Source: DAISKN01 sp964553925
Lineage (GTDB): Bacteria > Acidobacteriota > Vicinamibacteria > Marinacidobacterales > SMYC01
NCBI GenBank assembly: GCA_964553925.1
Contig: CAZKNR010000381.1
Location: forward strand, 19,243-83,242
Reading direction: 5' to 3'
Length of the DNA stretch: 64,000 nucleotides
The notes below the pieces were generated by a model. That model was not told the DNA's origin. It ran no database searches and worked only from the letters and a program-made list of their open reading frames with translations. The first letter of the stretch is position 1, and every line of letters begins with the position of its first letter. Made by a program: the position numbers and the translations under genes. This document shows, piece after piece, positions 1 to 11,041 of this stretch.

Positions 1-1
1 C

Positions 2-199
2 TCGTTCTCTGGCGTCCGTGAGTCGGACCAGGCGCTGTTCCTGCACTCGGTCGGAGCGCTTCTGGCCTACGAGCCGCCGGTGGGCCGCGCTCGCGCCGCG
101 ACAAGCGAAGACGATCCGATCAAAGTCTTCCTCCTCCTCACTGGCGACCTCATCGCGAGCCTGAGGCGGCAGCAGCGCTCCAGGGATCAAAAGGCCTGA
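2..199 (+). CDS. C-terminal fragment of an unknown protein
   Basis: This reading frame enters from the left edge of the window and ends with TGA at 197-199, leaving about 65 C-terminal residues. The visible part has a short hydrophobic stretch (LHSVGALLAY), an acidic loop, a second helix (KVFLLLTGDLIASLRRQ) and a basic tail. I recognise no family. It ends four bases before the kbl start codon, so the two genes are probably co-transcribed. Base and codon use match the neighbours. Confidence 0.6.
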   Translation, partial: SFSGVRESDQALFLHSVGALLAYEPPVGRARAATSEDDPIKVFLLLTGDLIASLRRQQRSRDQKA

Positions 200-203
200 G
201 TCA

Positions 204-1388
204 ATGTTCGAGCAAGCTCGAGAGCACTACCGTTCGACACTGAAGGAGATCGAAGAGGCGGGTCTCTACAAGGGCGAGCGGATCGTTCGTTCGCCTCAGG
301 GCGCTCGCATCGCCGTCGCGACGGGAGAGGTGCTGAACTTCTGCGCCAACAACTACCTCGGCCTTTCGAGCGCGCCCGAGATCCTGGAGGCCGCCCACCA
401 GGGACTCGACGCCCGCGGGTTCGGCCTGTCCTCGGTGCGCTTCATCTGCGGGACCCAGGACATCCACAAGGAGCTCGAGGGGAAGATTTCGCGGTTTCTG
501 GGAACCGAGGACACCATCCTCTACGGGTCCTGCTTCGACGCCAACGGCGGGCTCTTCGAGACGCTCCTCTCGGAAGAGGACGCGGTGGTGAGCGACGCCC
601 TCAACCACGCGAGCATCATCGACGGGGTCCGGCTCTCGAAGGCGAAGAGGTTCCGCTATCAGAACCGCGATCTCGAGGATCTGGAGAGGCAGCTCCAGGA
701 GGCGGCGACCTGCCGCATTCGGCTCATCGCTACCGACGGTGTCTTCAGCATGGACGGGACCTATGCGCCTCTCGATGGGATCTGCGAGCTCGCGGACCGC
801 TACCAGGCGATGGTGATGGTGGACGACTCCCACGCGACCGGGTTCGTGGGGGAGAAGGGACGAGGCACTCCCGAGCTCTTCTCGGTTCAGGACCGGGTGG
901 ACGTCGTGACTTCGACCATGGGGAAGGCCCTCGGCGGCGCGGCAGGAGGCTTCACATCCGGTCGAAGCGAGATCGTCGAATTATTGAGGCAGCGCTCACG
1001 GCCCTACCTCTTCTCCAACTCCCTCGCGCCTTCGATCGTCTCCGCCGCGAACCGGGTCTTCGATCTCCTCGAGACGACGTCCGAGCACCGGCACCGGCTC
1101 CTCGAGACGACCGCCTACTTCCGCAAGGAGATGACCTCGAGAGGGTTCCAGATCGTCGAGGGAACCCACCCCATCGTTCCCGTCATGCTCGGTGACGCGA
1201 GGCTCGCGCAGAACGTCGCGAAGGACATGTTGGAAGAAGGGATCTACGTCGTCGGCTTCAGCTATCCCGTGGTGCCGAAAGGTCAGGCCCGGATCCGGGT
1301 GCAGCTCTCCGCGGCCCATACCCGCGACCAGGTAGACCGAGCCATCGAGGCCTTCACCCGGGTCGGGAAGAAGCACTCGGTGATTTAG
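204..1388 (+). CDS. kbl: Glycine C-acetyltransferase (2-amino-3-ketobutyrate CoA ligase)
   Basis: This PLP enzyme of the alpha-oxoamine synthase family cleaves 2-amino-3-ketobutyrate with CoA to glycine and acetyl-CoA, the second step of threonine degradation through threonine dehydrogenase. The 394 residues match the usual family length. The N-terminal FCANNYLGLSS motif, the aspartate loop VDDSHATGF near residue 207, and the PLP-binding lysine in STMGKALGG (about Lys241) are all intact. AONS, KBL and serine palmitoyltransferase are close relatives. The GERIVRSPQGARI start and ICGTQDIHKELE favour Kbl. No threonine dehydrogenase is visible in the window. The ATG lies four bases after the preceding stop. 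Confidence 0.93.
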   Translation: MFEQAREHYRSTLKEIEEAGLYKGERIVRSPQGARIAVATGEVLNFCANNYLGLSSAPEILEAAHQGLDARGFGLSSVRFICGTQDIHKELEGKISRFLGTEDTILYGSCFDANGGLFETLLSEEDAVVSDALNHASIIDGVRLSKAKRFRYQNRDLEDLERQLQEAATCRIRLIATDGVFSMDGTYAPLDGICELADRYQAMVMVDDSHATGFVGEKGRGTPELFSVQDRVDVVTSTMGKALGGAAGGFTSGRSEIVELLRQRSRPYLFSNSLAPSIVSAANRVFDLLETTSEHRHRLLETTAYFRKEMTSRGFQIVEGTHPIVPVMLGDARLAQNVAKDMLEEGIYVVGFSYPVVPKGQARIRVQLSAAHTRDQVDRAIEAFTRVGKKHSVI

Positions 1389-1400
1389 AGTCTGGAACGC

Positions 1401-3293
<1,893 letters not shown>

Positions 3294-3358
3294 TTTGTTC
3301 GCTACTCCTTGTGTTTTCAATAGATTGGGCACCACGCTCCTCGCGAGTGCCTGCCTGT

Positions 3359-3387
3359 ACTATAGACCTGTTGGAAGCAAGAGTCAA
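3359..3387 (-). promoter_or_regulatory. Sigma-70-type promoter of dnaK
   Basis: Read on the minus strand, TTGACT (3387-3382) and TATAGT (3364-3359) are separated by exactly 17 bp. The predicted transcription start near 3352 leaves a leader of about 60 nt before the GTG at 3293. Neither the CIRCE element of HrcA nor a HAIR element of HspR is visible. Confidence 0.75.
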
Positions 3388-3393
3388 GTAAAC

Positions 3394-3434
3394 TTAGTGT
3401 ATTTAAATAAGCTTATCTTATCGCAATACACTAA
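3394..3434. promoter_or_regulatory. Inverted repeat upstream of the dnaK promoter (candidate operator)
   Basis: TTAGTGTATT at 3394-3403 and AATACACTAA at 3425-3434 form a perfect 10-bp inverted repeat, with centres 31 bp apart (about three helical turns). The AT-rich spacer contains a second perfect palindrome, ATAAGCTTAT at 3407-3416. The pair sits just upstream of the -35 box of dnaK, where an activator or an UP-like element would act. The binding protein is unknown. Confidence 0.5.
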
Positions 3435-3472
3435 TATTTCAGAGTGACTCTAACACAACGAAGAAAATGCAA

Positions 3473-3535
3473 AAGGGGATGGGGAGATGGGAGGAGATGG
3501 GGAGATGGAATCAGGACCTATTGGTTTGAAAAAGG
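3473..3535 (+). repeat. Purine-rich dispersed repeat, half copy
   Basis: A run built on GGGGAGATGGGAGGAGATGG is followed by GAATCAGGACCTATTGG. The same purine arm and spacer recur at 43070-43165, where a matching pyrimidine arm completes a long hairpin. Here only the purine arm and spacer are present. The open frame crossing it (3444-3686) has the composition of the repeat and is not a credible gene. Confidence 0.7.
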
Positions 3536-3552
3536 TGCCCTAAAAAAGTTAT

Positions 3553-3615
3553 CCCCGGGAGGCGGTGCGGGGGGCACCTCCCGGGGTTGGCGTCGAGATT
3601 GGGGAGCGACGCCAA
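3553..3615. other. Two back-to-back perfect hairpins
   Basis: CCCCGGGAGG (3553-3562) pairs perfectly with CCTCCCGGGG (3577-3586) across a 14-nt loop. The next base begins a second stem, TTGGCGTCG (3587-3595) with CGACGCCAA (3607-3615), across an 11-nt loop. No U-tract follows on either strand, so neither is a standard terminator. The rest of 3616-3920 holds no gene I can support. Confidence 0.65.
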
Positions 3616-3920
3616 TACGTTCTCGGTCGCCAGTAAGAGCAAGGTCTGTGCCATTCGTCACAAAGAAGCGTGAGTCATTAGATTGAGACACTTACAGTCT
3701 CCATCGCGGGATTGAACAGGCGTGTAATTCAAAATTGAAATCCCTTCGCCCGCAACCGGTATTTAATAATGAAATGTGTTTTCATGGTGACCGACGACGA
3801 GGGGACCGTGACCGACTGGGCTGGAATCTGCTACCATTTCCTCATACCAGGAAACGATAACCGGTCCGTCGGGGGTCGGCTGTATGCCGTCCCGACCAAG
3901 AGGGCTTTCGCTCGATCCTC

Positions 3921-5363
3921 GTGAACCAGCAAGTCGCCGAAACATTCAAGAAGCTCTATTGCAGCAAGCGGACGGGTGTTTTGACGTGCGAAGCCGGAGA
4001 GGCCCGCCGCGCCGTCTACTTCATCTCGGGTTTCGTCGTCGGCGCCCGTTCGAGCCTCGAACAGGATCGGCTGGGCGAGGTCATGATGCGCCACGGGCGC
4101 ATCACCCGCAAGCAGTTCGAGGATGCCTCTCATTTCATCAAGAGCGGCTGGAAGCTCGGTGAGATTCTGGCGGAGCTCAACATCATCGGCCAGGAAGAGA
4201 TCGAGGCATTCGTCCGGCTGCAGCTTCTCGACATCGCCTGCACCCAGCTCATCACCCCTCCGAAGCGCCTATCGTTCTCGAACCTGACCACCGTCGACAG
4301 CTTCGTTGGCGTGCCGATCTCCGTCGCCGACATCCTGATGGAGGCCGCTCGGAGGGCCCCCTCGCTCGACAAGGAGATCGATTCGTTGAAGAGCGACGGC
4401 CGCAAACTGGGCTTTCCGAAAGATCCGCTGAAGCGGTTCCAGGACGTCAATCTGAAGCCCGAGGAAGCGTTCGTGCTCTCGCGCGTCGACGGGACCCAGA
4501 CGGCGAAGGACATCTTCACCGTGAGCCCGCTCTCGGAGGAGATGACCGCGCGCACCCTCATTGGGCTTCTCACGGCCGATCTCATCGAGCCCGAAGGGGA
4601 CGAGCCGCTGAAAGAGCCGAAAGAGCGGGAACAGCCACCTCCGGTCCGGGAATCGCCGGCGCCGGCCGTCGCGAGCGGGCTCGACGGCGAGCGGGAGGAG
4701 GTCGAGCGGCTGTTTCAAGAATTCCCCTCACGCAATCACTGGGAGGTCCTCGAGATCCCACAGGGCTCCGGGCTCGAGGAGATCCAGCAAGCCTTTTTTC
4801 GCGGAGTGAAACGGTTTCACCCCGACCGATTCCGGCGCATTCCCGCGCCCGATTTCCAGGAGAAGCTCTCCTACGTCTTTCGCCGCTTCAGCGAGGCGAA
4901 GGAGATCCTCACCTCCTCGGCCCGGGCCGGATACGAGGCTCTCGCGGAGAAAGACGGGCTCTACCAGGCATCGCGGAAGTCCTCGATTCCGTCGCGGGGA
5001 GGGGCCGTCGGCCGCTCCGCGGGAGACGCGGCCGAGGCGAGCTCTCTATTTCGGCGCGCGCAGCAGGCCTATACGGCGTCCGATTTCTGGAACGCGGTCC
5101 AGCTTTGCCAGCAGGCGATCGACAAGGCTCCGGAGCGGGCGGACATCTACCATCTCCTTGGGCTCGCTCTATCGAAGAACCCCAAGTGGCGTCAGGACGC
5201 GGAGAAGAATCTCCGCATCGCGACGAACCTGGATCCGTGGAAAGCCGACTACTTCCTGGCGCTCGGGAGCCTCTACCAGGAACTCGGCCTGCACCTCAGG
5301 GCGAGAAAAGTGTTCGAACAAGCGAAATCGGTGGACCCGACCGCGAAGGTCCCGGAAGAGTAA
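3921..5363 (+). CDS. DUF4388 - DnaJ-like - TPR protein
   Basis: A 480-residue cytosolic protein. Residues 1 to about 115 look like a DUF4388/PATAN domain (FISGFVVGARSS, DRLGEVMMRHGRIT), a module usually found near two-component or gliding regulators. Residues 116-225 may be a second degenerate copy. After a proline-rich linker, residues 270-345 form a J-domain with the HPD tripeptide at 300-302 (GVKRFHPDRF). Residues 370-480 contain TPR repeats (AVQLCQQAIDKAPE, ARKVFEQAKSVDP). The intact HPD predicts stimulation of an Hsp70, and dnaK lies next door in the opposite direction. The GTG at 3921 is the only good start and lacks a clear ribosome-binding site. The client is unknown. Confidence 0.8.
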   Translation: MNQQVAETFKKLYCSKRTGVLTCEAGEARRAVYFISGFVVGARSSLEQDRLGEVMMRHGRITRKQFEDASHFIKSGWKLGEILAELNIIGQEEIEAFVRLQLLDIACTQLITPPKRLSFSNLTTVDSFVGVPISVADILMEAARRAPSLDKEIDSLKSDGRKLGFPKDPLKRFQDVNLKPEEAFVLSRVDGTQTAKDIFTVSPLSEEMTARTLIGLLTADLIEPEGDEPLKEPKEREQPPPVRESPAPAVASGLDGEREEVERLFQEFPSRNHWEVLEIPQGSGLEEIQQAFFRGVKRFHPDRFRRIPAPDFQEKLSYVFRRFSEAKEILTSSARAGYEALAEKDGLYQASRKSSIPSRGGAVGRSAGDAAEASSLFRRAQQAYTASDFWNAVQLCQQAIDKAPERADIYHLLGLALSKNPKWRQDAEKNLRIATNLDPWKADYFLALGSLYQELGLHLRARKVFEQAKSVDPTAKVPEE

Positions 5364-5370
5364 TCAGAGA

Positions 5371-6792
<1,422 letters not shown>

Positions 6793-8099
6793 CGGAACCT
6801 AACGGAGAACCTAACGGGAAGCGCAGCCGGAAAGAGCTTCCCTTCCCCTCTTCGCTCGAAACATCGACAGCTCCCGCGTGGGCATCGACCACCCGCTGCA
6901 CGATGGCGAGACCCAGGCCAGTGCCGTCGGCTTTGGTAGTGTGAAACGGCTCGAAAATCTTCTCCCGGTCCTCGGGGCGGATGCCTTTTCCGGTGTCGGA
7001 GACGATGACCTCGACGTCGCCTTCTTCCGAGCGCTGCACTCGAACCGTGAGGACGCCTCCCTCGGGCATGGCCTCGACCGCGTTGACCAGGAGGTTCCAG
7101 AGAGCCTCACGGGTCTGACCGGCGTCCAGGCCCGCGATGGGGAGCCCGGGGTCGTAATACTTCTCGATGCGGACCTGGCTCTTCCGCTTTCCCTGAGCGC
7201 GCCCTAAAGGCCCCTTCTGGGCCAGGAGCAGCAGCAGATCGTCGAGAAGCTCCGCGAGATTCTGGGGTGTGCGATGAATCGGTCTGGGTTTGGCGAACTT
7301 CAGGAAGTCGGCGATGATGCTCTCGAGCCGCTCCGCCTCTTCGTGCACCACTTCGAGAAGTCTTCGATCGTCGCCCCGGAGGTCGAGATCGCGCCGGAGG
7401 ACGCCAACTGAGTTCGAGATCGCGCCCAGCGGGTTTCGAATCTCGTGCGCGATCTGGGCCGCGAGCTCTCCCACCGCCGCCAGTCGTTCGGTCCGGATGA
7501 GCTTTTCCTGGGTGCTCTTGAGCTCGTCGTAGGCGCCCCTGGTTTCCTGGAAAAGATCGCGATAGCGGCTCTCCGACTCTCTCAACCGGGCGGTGCGTTC
7601 TCGCACTTTTTCTTCCAGGGAGCGCTGGTAGTCCAGGTTCTCGGCCTCGAGGCGCCTCTTCTCCCTCAGGAGCGCCGCTCGCTCGCACGCGCGCTCCACC
7701 ACTGCGAGGAGCGCCTGCCTCGTTACGGGCTTGCCGAGGTAATCGTAGGCTCCTTGCTTCAACGCCTCGACGGCGGTGGAGAGATCGGGATGCCCCGTCA
7801 CCATCACGACGCTCATCTCCGTATCGTGCTCGTGAACGTAGCCGAGAATGGACATTCCGCTCTCGCGCGGCAGCATCAGGTCGGTGAGGGCGACGTCGAA
7901 CCGCGCATCGCGCAGGAGCTCCTTCGCCTCGATGAAGCTGGACGAGGTGGTCACATCGTAACCTTCCGCTTCGAGGACGTCGCGGAAAGTCTGGCGAACG
8001 GTCTCTTCGTCGTCGACGATCAGAATCGATGGCGGCACTATATCCCCGGAAGGTTAAGGGACAGGTAACAGAAAGAGTAGCACCGGTGCTCCGGACCTT

Positions 8100-8141
8100 G
8101 CAAAGAGAGCAAAGAGGGCAAAGAGGGCAAAGGGGGCAAAG
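8100..8141. repeat. 9-bp tandem repeat (about 4.7 copies)
   Basis: Consecutive units GCAAAGAGA, GCAAAGAGG, GCAAAGAGG, GCAAAGGGG and GCAAAG directly follow the stop codon of the minus-strand HAD gene. This is one of five short tandem arrays at gene 3' ends in the window. Confidence 0.85.
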
Positions 8142-8142
8142 C

Positions 8143-8796
8143 TCACGGTTCTCTCGATTCACTTTGGACAAGGGACAGAAGCTCGCGTAAGTCGTCGACG
8201 AGGAAGTCGGGCCGCTCCACTGCCTCGTTCCACGGCCCCAGGCCATAGCGGACGAGGCACGAGCGAATTCCCGCGTTTCGCGCGGTCGACAAGTCGACCG
8301 TCGAATCCCCCACCAGGAGCGTCTCGCCAGCGGGAGCGGACACCTCCTCCTGCAAGAACCGCACACCGATGGGGTCGGGCTTCTTGCGCGCGAACGAGTC
8401 CCCGCCGCACACCACGCGGAAAAACCGCCGGAGGCCGAGCCCTTCGAGGATCGTAAGACTCTCCGCGATGGGTTTATTGGTCAGAACCGCGAGCGGATGC
8501 TTCCGGTGGAGCCCTTCGAGCGCGGGCACCACACCCGGATACGGGCGGGTGGTCTCGAGGAGTCTCCGCCGGTAGATCGAAAGGTAGAGCGCCTCGGCGC
8601 GCAAAAGCTCCGGGTCAGAGGCCTCACCGAGGCTGCGCTCGAGGAGCTTCCGCACGCCGTCTCCCACGTAGCTCAGGATCCGCGCGTGGGGGAGGGCGGT
8701 GCTCCCGCTCCTCTCGAGGAGCTCGTTCACCGAGCGGGCGATGTCCTCCCCCGAATCCACGAGGGTCCCGTCGAGATCGAAAATGATGAGCTTCAC
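8143..8796 (-). CDS. gph: HAD-family phosphatase, phosphoglycolate phosphatase-like
   Basis: A HAD hydrolase (subfamily I) whose nearest functional family is phosphoglycolate phosphatase, which clears 2-phosphoglycolate. Motif I FDLDGTLVDS is at the N-terminus, motif II (LAVLTNKP) and the conserved lysine in the KKPDP loop follow, and motif III is LLVGDSTVDLSTARNAG. I chose the GTG at 8796 because AGGGG stands about 10 bases upstream and the protein then begins directly with the motif I strand (217 residues). An ATG at 8823 would add nine residues but has no ribosome-binding site. Substrate specificity in this family is hard to predict, so phosphoglycolate is tentative. It is divergent from the Rrf2 gene. 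Confidence 0.85.
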   Translation of the reverse strand: MKLIIFDLDGTLVDSGEDIARSVNELLERSGSTALPHARILSYVGDGVRKLLERSLGEASDPELLRAEALYLSIYRRRLLETTRPYPGVVPALEGLHRKHPLAVLTNKPIAESLTILEGLGLRRFFRVVCGGDSFARKKPDPIGVRFLQEEVSAPAGETLLVGDSTVDLSTARNAGIRSCLVRYGLGPWNEAVERPDFLVDDLRELLSLVQSESREP

Positions 8797-8827
8797 ACTG
8801 CTTTGCCCCTGGAGGCTGGCCATGCGA

Positions 8828-8833
8828 TATAAT
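8828..8833 (+). promoter_or_regulatory. -10 box of the Rrf2-family gene
   Basis: A perfect TATAAT lies 27 bases before the ATG at 8861. The -35 region is weak (TTTGCC/TTGCCC at 8802-8808, spacing 19-20). The predicted start near 8840 leaves a leader of about 20 nt. Confidence 0.5.
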
Positions 8834-8860
8834 TTAGAGGCGGCTGACACCCGTTCGACC

Positions 8861-9319
8861 ATGCTGGAGCTTTCACGAAAAAGCGACTACGCGCTTAGGG
8901 CCGTTATCTACCTCGCCCGCATCTCGCCCGAACGCTACGGCCGGGTAAGCGAGATCGCGAAAGCCAAGGGAATCCCTCAGGCGTTTCTGGCGCAGATCCT
9001 GCCGCTTCTCGCGAATCGCGGTGTCGTGAAGTCGCAGCAGGGCGCCCACGGAGGCTACGCTCTCGCTAGGCCCCCGGGGGAGATCACGTTCCTCGAGGTT
9101 ATCGAGTGCGTCGAGGGGCCGCTTCGGCTCAACAAGTGCGTCGAAGGCCATCACGACGACTGCACCATCCTGGATAGCTGCGAGATGCAGAACGTGTGGA
9201 CGCAGGCCCAGGGACAGATGGTCGGATTCCTCAAGAGCGTCACCATGGCGGACATGCTGAAATCTCCCCTCCACGTCCAGGACATCCGCCAGGGTCCGGT
9301 CGCCATCGAGCCTCGATAG
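8861..9319 (+). CDS. Rrf2-family transcription regulator (IscR-like)
   Basis: A 152-residue winged-helix regulator. The N-terminus SRKSDYALRAVIYLAR and the GGYALARPPGEITFLEVIE wing are typical of Rrf2. Three cysteines at 93, 101 and 107 (C-x7-C-x5-C) match the [2Fe-2S] cluster ligands of IscR/NsrR/RsrR-type members, so it probably senses iron-sulfur status, NO or redox state. An A-type Fe-S carrier and a small [2Fe-2S] protein lie about 2 kb downstream on the other strand, which fits an Fe-S role, but the operator is not identifiable. I start at the ATG at 8861; upstream in-frame sequence runs through the divergent promoter region. Confidence 0.92.
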   Translation: MLELSRKSDYALRAVIYLARISPERYGRVSEIAKAKGIPQAFLAQILPLLANRGVVKSQQGAHGGYALARPPGEITFLEVIECVEGPLRLNKCVEGHHDDCTILDSCEMQNVWTQAQGQMVGFLKSVTMADMLKSPLHVQDIRQGPVAIEPR

Positions 9320-9336
9320 ACTTCGAGCTCCCGGCC

Positions 9337-9786
9337 TCAAGCGTCGTACTCTTCAGCCCGATGCATGTCGAACGGGCCATGCTCGGGACTCGGAGCGAAA
9401 CCCCGGAGCTCGGCGTGACAGCGGTAGCAGACCGTCACCTCCGAGAGGCGATGGTACAGCGCGAGGTCGGCGAGGCTCGCGAGCGCGAGGACGGCGACCG
9501 CCGCCGGCACGTCCCAGAGCGCGTAGGCGACGCTCGATAGCACGATCGTCGCGGTCACCGCGGCGCATCCCAGCTGCTGCGGAAAATCCTTTCGCGTATA
9601 GAAGTAGAGGTTCTCGCACTGCGGGCATCGGTCGATGGGACCGAAGGCGAGAAGGCTCGCGCTCGGCGCGGGCGAGTCCCGGTGGCCGCACTCGACGCAG
9701 AGTCCCGCGTCGCCCGCAAGCGGAACCGCGTAGACGTTGTAGCGGCGGCAGGAGCCGCAGAAGAAGCCGACCTGGGGCCCGCTCAT
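9337..9786 (-). CDS. Zinc-ribbon membrane protein, unknown function
   Basis: A 149-residue protein starting at the ATG at 9786, which overlaps the stop of the upstream gene (ATGA). Two CxxC pairs form an N-terminal zinc ribbon (CGSCRR ... CVECGH). A further CPQC follows, then two hydrophobic helices (ATIVLSSVAYALW, AAVAVLALASLADLAL) and a C-terminal CYRCH. That last motif also fits the c-type haem signature CxxCH, but no signal peptide supports export, so metal binding is more likely. I do not recognise the family. The four-base overlap with the polytopic membrane protein suggests that the two form a complex. Confidence 0.75.
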   Translation of the reverse strand: MSGPQVGFFCGSCRRYNVYAVPLAGDAGLCVECGHRDSPAPSASLLAFGPIDRCPQCENLYFYTRKDFPQQLGCAAVTATIVLSSVAYALWDVPAAVAVLALASLADLALYHRLSEVTVCYRCHAELRGFAPSPEHGPFDMHRAEEYDA

Positions 9787-10550
9787 AACGGATGGCCCGT
9801 GGAGACCCGAAGAAAAGTCGAGATCAGCTCTCCAAAGAGGACGAGGATCAGAAGCACGTAGAGGAGCCCCGTCGCCGATTGGGTGGAGCGGATCTTCACC
9901 GTCTGCCAGATGAGGCCGGCGAGGAGAAGCGGGGCGCCCAGTCCCATGAGGCTGCGGAAGAGAAAGAAGAGCCCGTTCGTCGAGAAGATGACGTCCGCGG
10001 CGCGGCCTATTCGAAGAATCTCCCAGCCTCCGAAAACGAGGGCGGCGACGACCGCCGCCCATCGCGCCGCGACCGCGAGCGAGACAAAGAGCGCTCCGTC
10101 GCGGAGCGGCGCAATCGAAAGACTGGTGTCGACGAGATACCAGTGCCCGAGGACCATCGTCACCGCGACCGCGCCCAGGAGGAGCGCCGAGCTCAGGCTC
10201 GAGGGGACCGCGACCCACATCGTGGTCGCGGCGCTCGAGCCCGTGGTAAACACGAGAACGAGAACGGCCGTGGCGGCCGCGAGAACCGCGAGGAGCTTCT
10301 GGCTTTCACCGCGCGCGGCCATCGTCAGGTACCAGACCGCGGCGACGAAGCTCAGGGCGGCCCACAGGAGTCGCACGCGGGTCTCGGACGAGCTCGGCAT
10401 CGCGGCGAAGGCGGCGAGAAGCGCGCTCGAGGAAGTGCAGAAGCGCAGGAAGCCCACGGGAAGACGATGAAAGAGCGAGAGGACCGCCGCGAGCAGGAGA
10501 CCGCCGGCGGCAAGATGGCCGGCGAGCGCCGAGGTCACCTGCGCGATCAT
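9783..10550 (-). CDS. Polytopic membrane protein, unknown function
   Basis: A 255-residue integral membrane protein with about eight hydrophobic helices. The only conspicuous polar motif is GHWYLVDTSLS in the middle, placed between helices. A histidine flanked by aromatics there could bind a cofactor, but this is a guess. It resembles no family I can name with confidence. It is translationally coupled to the zinc-ribbon protein downstream. A GC hairpin (10556-10582) sits immediately upstream of its start. Confidence 0.7.
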   Translation of the reverse strand: MIAQVTSALAGHLAAGGLLLAAVLSLFHRLPVGFLRFCTSSSALLAAFAAMPSSSETRVRLLWAALSFVAAVWYLTMAARGESQKLLAVLAAATAVLVLVFTTGSSAATTMWVAVPSSLSSALLLGAVAVTMVLGHWYLVDTSLSIAPLRDGALFVSLAVAARWAAVVAALVFGGWEILRIGRAADVIFSTNGLFFLFRSLMGLGAPLLLAGLIWQTVKIRSTQSATGLLYVLLILVLFGELISTFLRVSTGHPL

Positions 10551-10555
10551 ATTTC

Positions 10556-10582
10556 AGTGCGCGCGCTCTTCGCGCGCGCACT
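10556..10582. other. Perfect 11-bp GC hairpin
   Basis: AGTGCGCGCGC (10556-10566) pairs with GCGCGCGCACT (10572-10582) around a 5-nt loop. It lies between the [2Fe-2S] gene and the membrane-protein gene on the minus strand, six bases before the start codon of the latter. It may end the upstream transcript or control the downstream start. No U-run follows. Confidence 0.6.
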
Positions 10583-10602
10583 CTCTTCAATGAGTGCGCT
10601 TT

Positions 10603-10690
10603 GGCCCCACCCCCAGCGCTTCTCGAGTCCCGGCGCGCCTTCGCAACGCTTCGGCAGGTCCGCCGAAGCCCAAAGGCCGGAGGCGGACTC
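10603..10690. repeat. GC-rich composite repeat, copy 1
   Basis: The minus strand carries GCGCTGGGGGTGGGGCC (10619-10603). A partly self-complementary block follows on the plus strand (about 10637-10690) with GCCTTCGCAA, GCTTCGGC, GGTCCGCCG and AGGCGGA. The same two blocks occur together at 17880-18026, and the first also at 53271-53315. There is no coding content. Confidence 0.7.
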
Positions 10691-10734
10691 GCTTCGCTCG
10701 CCCTGCGCTCGGGATGAGGGCTCCTGCTCGGGTC

Positions 10735-10923
10735 TCAGCGGAGCTTGTGCCGTAGGAAGTACGAGAGCTCGGGGGTGAGCTCCGTGAGCTCCATGCCCTC
10801 TTCGACCACGGTCTGGCAGCCGCGAGCCCGGACGGGGAAGAGTGACTCTCTCGACTTCACGCTGAGCTCGCAGTTGCCGCACTCGTTGTTCCAGCAGAAC
10901 CTTCCCAGGACGGGAAATTCCAC
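10735..10923 (-). CDS. Small [2Fe-2S] ferredoxin-like protein (start uncertain)
   Basis: The C-terminal part carries C-x4-C-x2-C (CWNNECGNC) and a fourth Cys in RGCQT followed by EEGM. This matches the [2Fe-2S] ligand pattern of Fer2_4-type ferredoxin domains, such as the small subunit of sarcosine oxidase-like dehydrogenases. The first conventional start is the GTG at 10923 (62 residues), with no ribosome-binding site. The same frame stays open upstream and reads ILIEGRPFLVPARETLLAC from about 10998, the expected first strands of the fold, yet contains no ATG, GTG or TTG. The real protein may start at a rare codon such as ATC at 10998 (87 residues). It lies downstream of the ErpA-like gene. 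Confidence 0.6.
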   Translation of the reverse strand: MEFPVLGRFCWNNECGNCELSVKSRESLFPVRARGCQTVVEEGMELTELTPELSYFLRHKLR

Positions 10924-11041
10924 TTTTACTATATCTTGAATGCAGGCGAGGAGAGTCTCTCGGGCAGGAACGAGAAACGGCCGGCCCTCGATGAGGATCG
11001 CGGCGTGAGAGCCGGAGCCGGGAGGTTGTCGAAGGGCTATT

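Noticed and set aside
3444..3686. 80-codon open frame between dnaK and the DnaJ-domain gene
   Set aside because: Its first half is the purine-rich repeat and the second half is the hairpin pair. There is no ribosome-binding site.
3691..3718. CRISPR-repeat-like sequence (GTCTCCATCGCGGGATTGAAC)
   Set aside because: Only one copy is present, with no spacers and no cas genes in the window.
9753..9765. Genes for c-type cytochrome based on CxxCH-like motifs in the zinc-ribbon protein
   Set aside because: The motif lies in a protein without a signal peptide and among other CxxC pairs, so zinc or other metal binding is the simpler reading.
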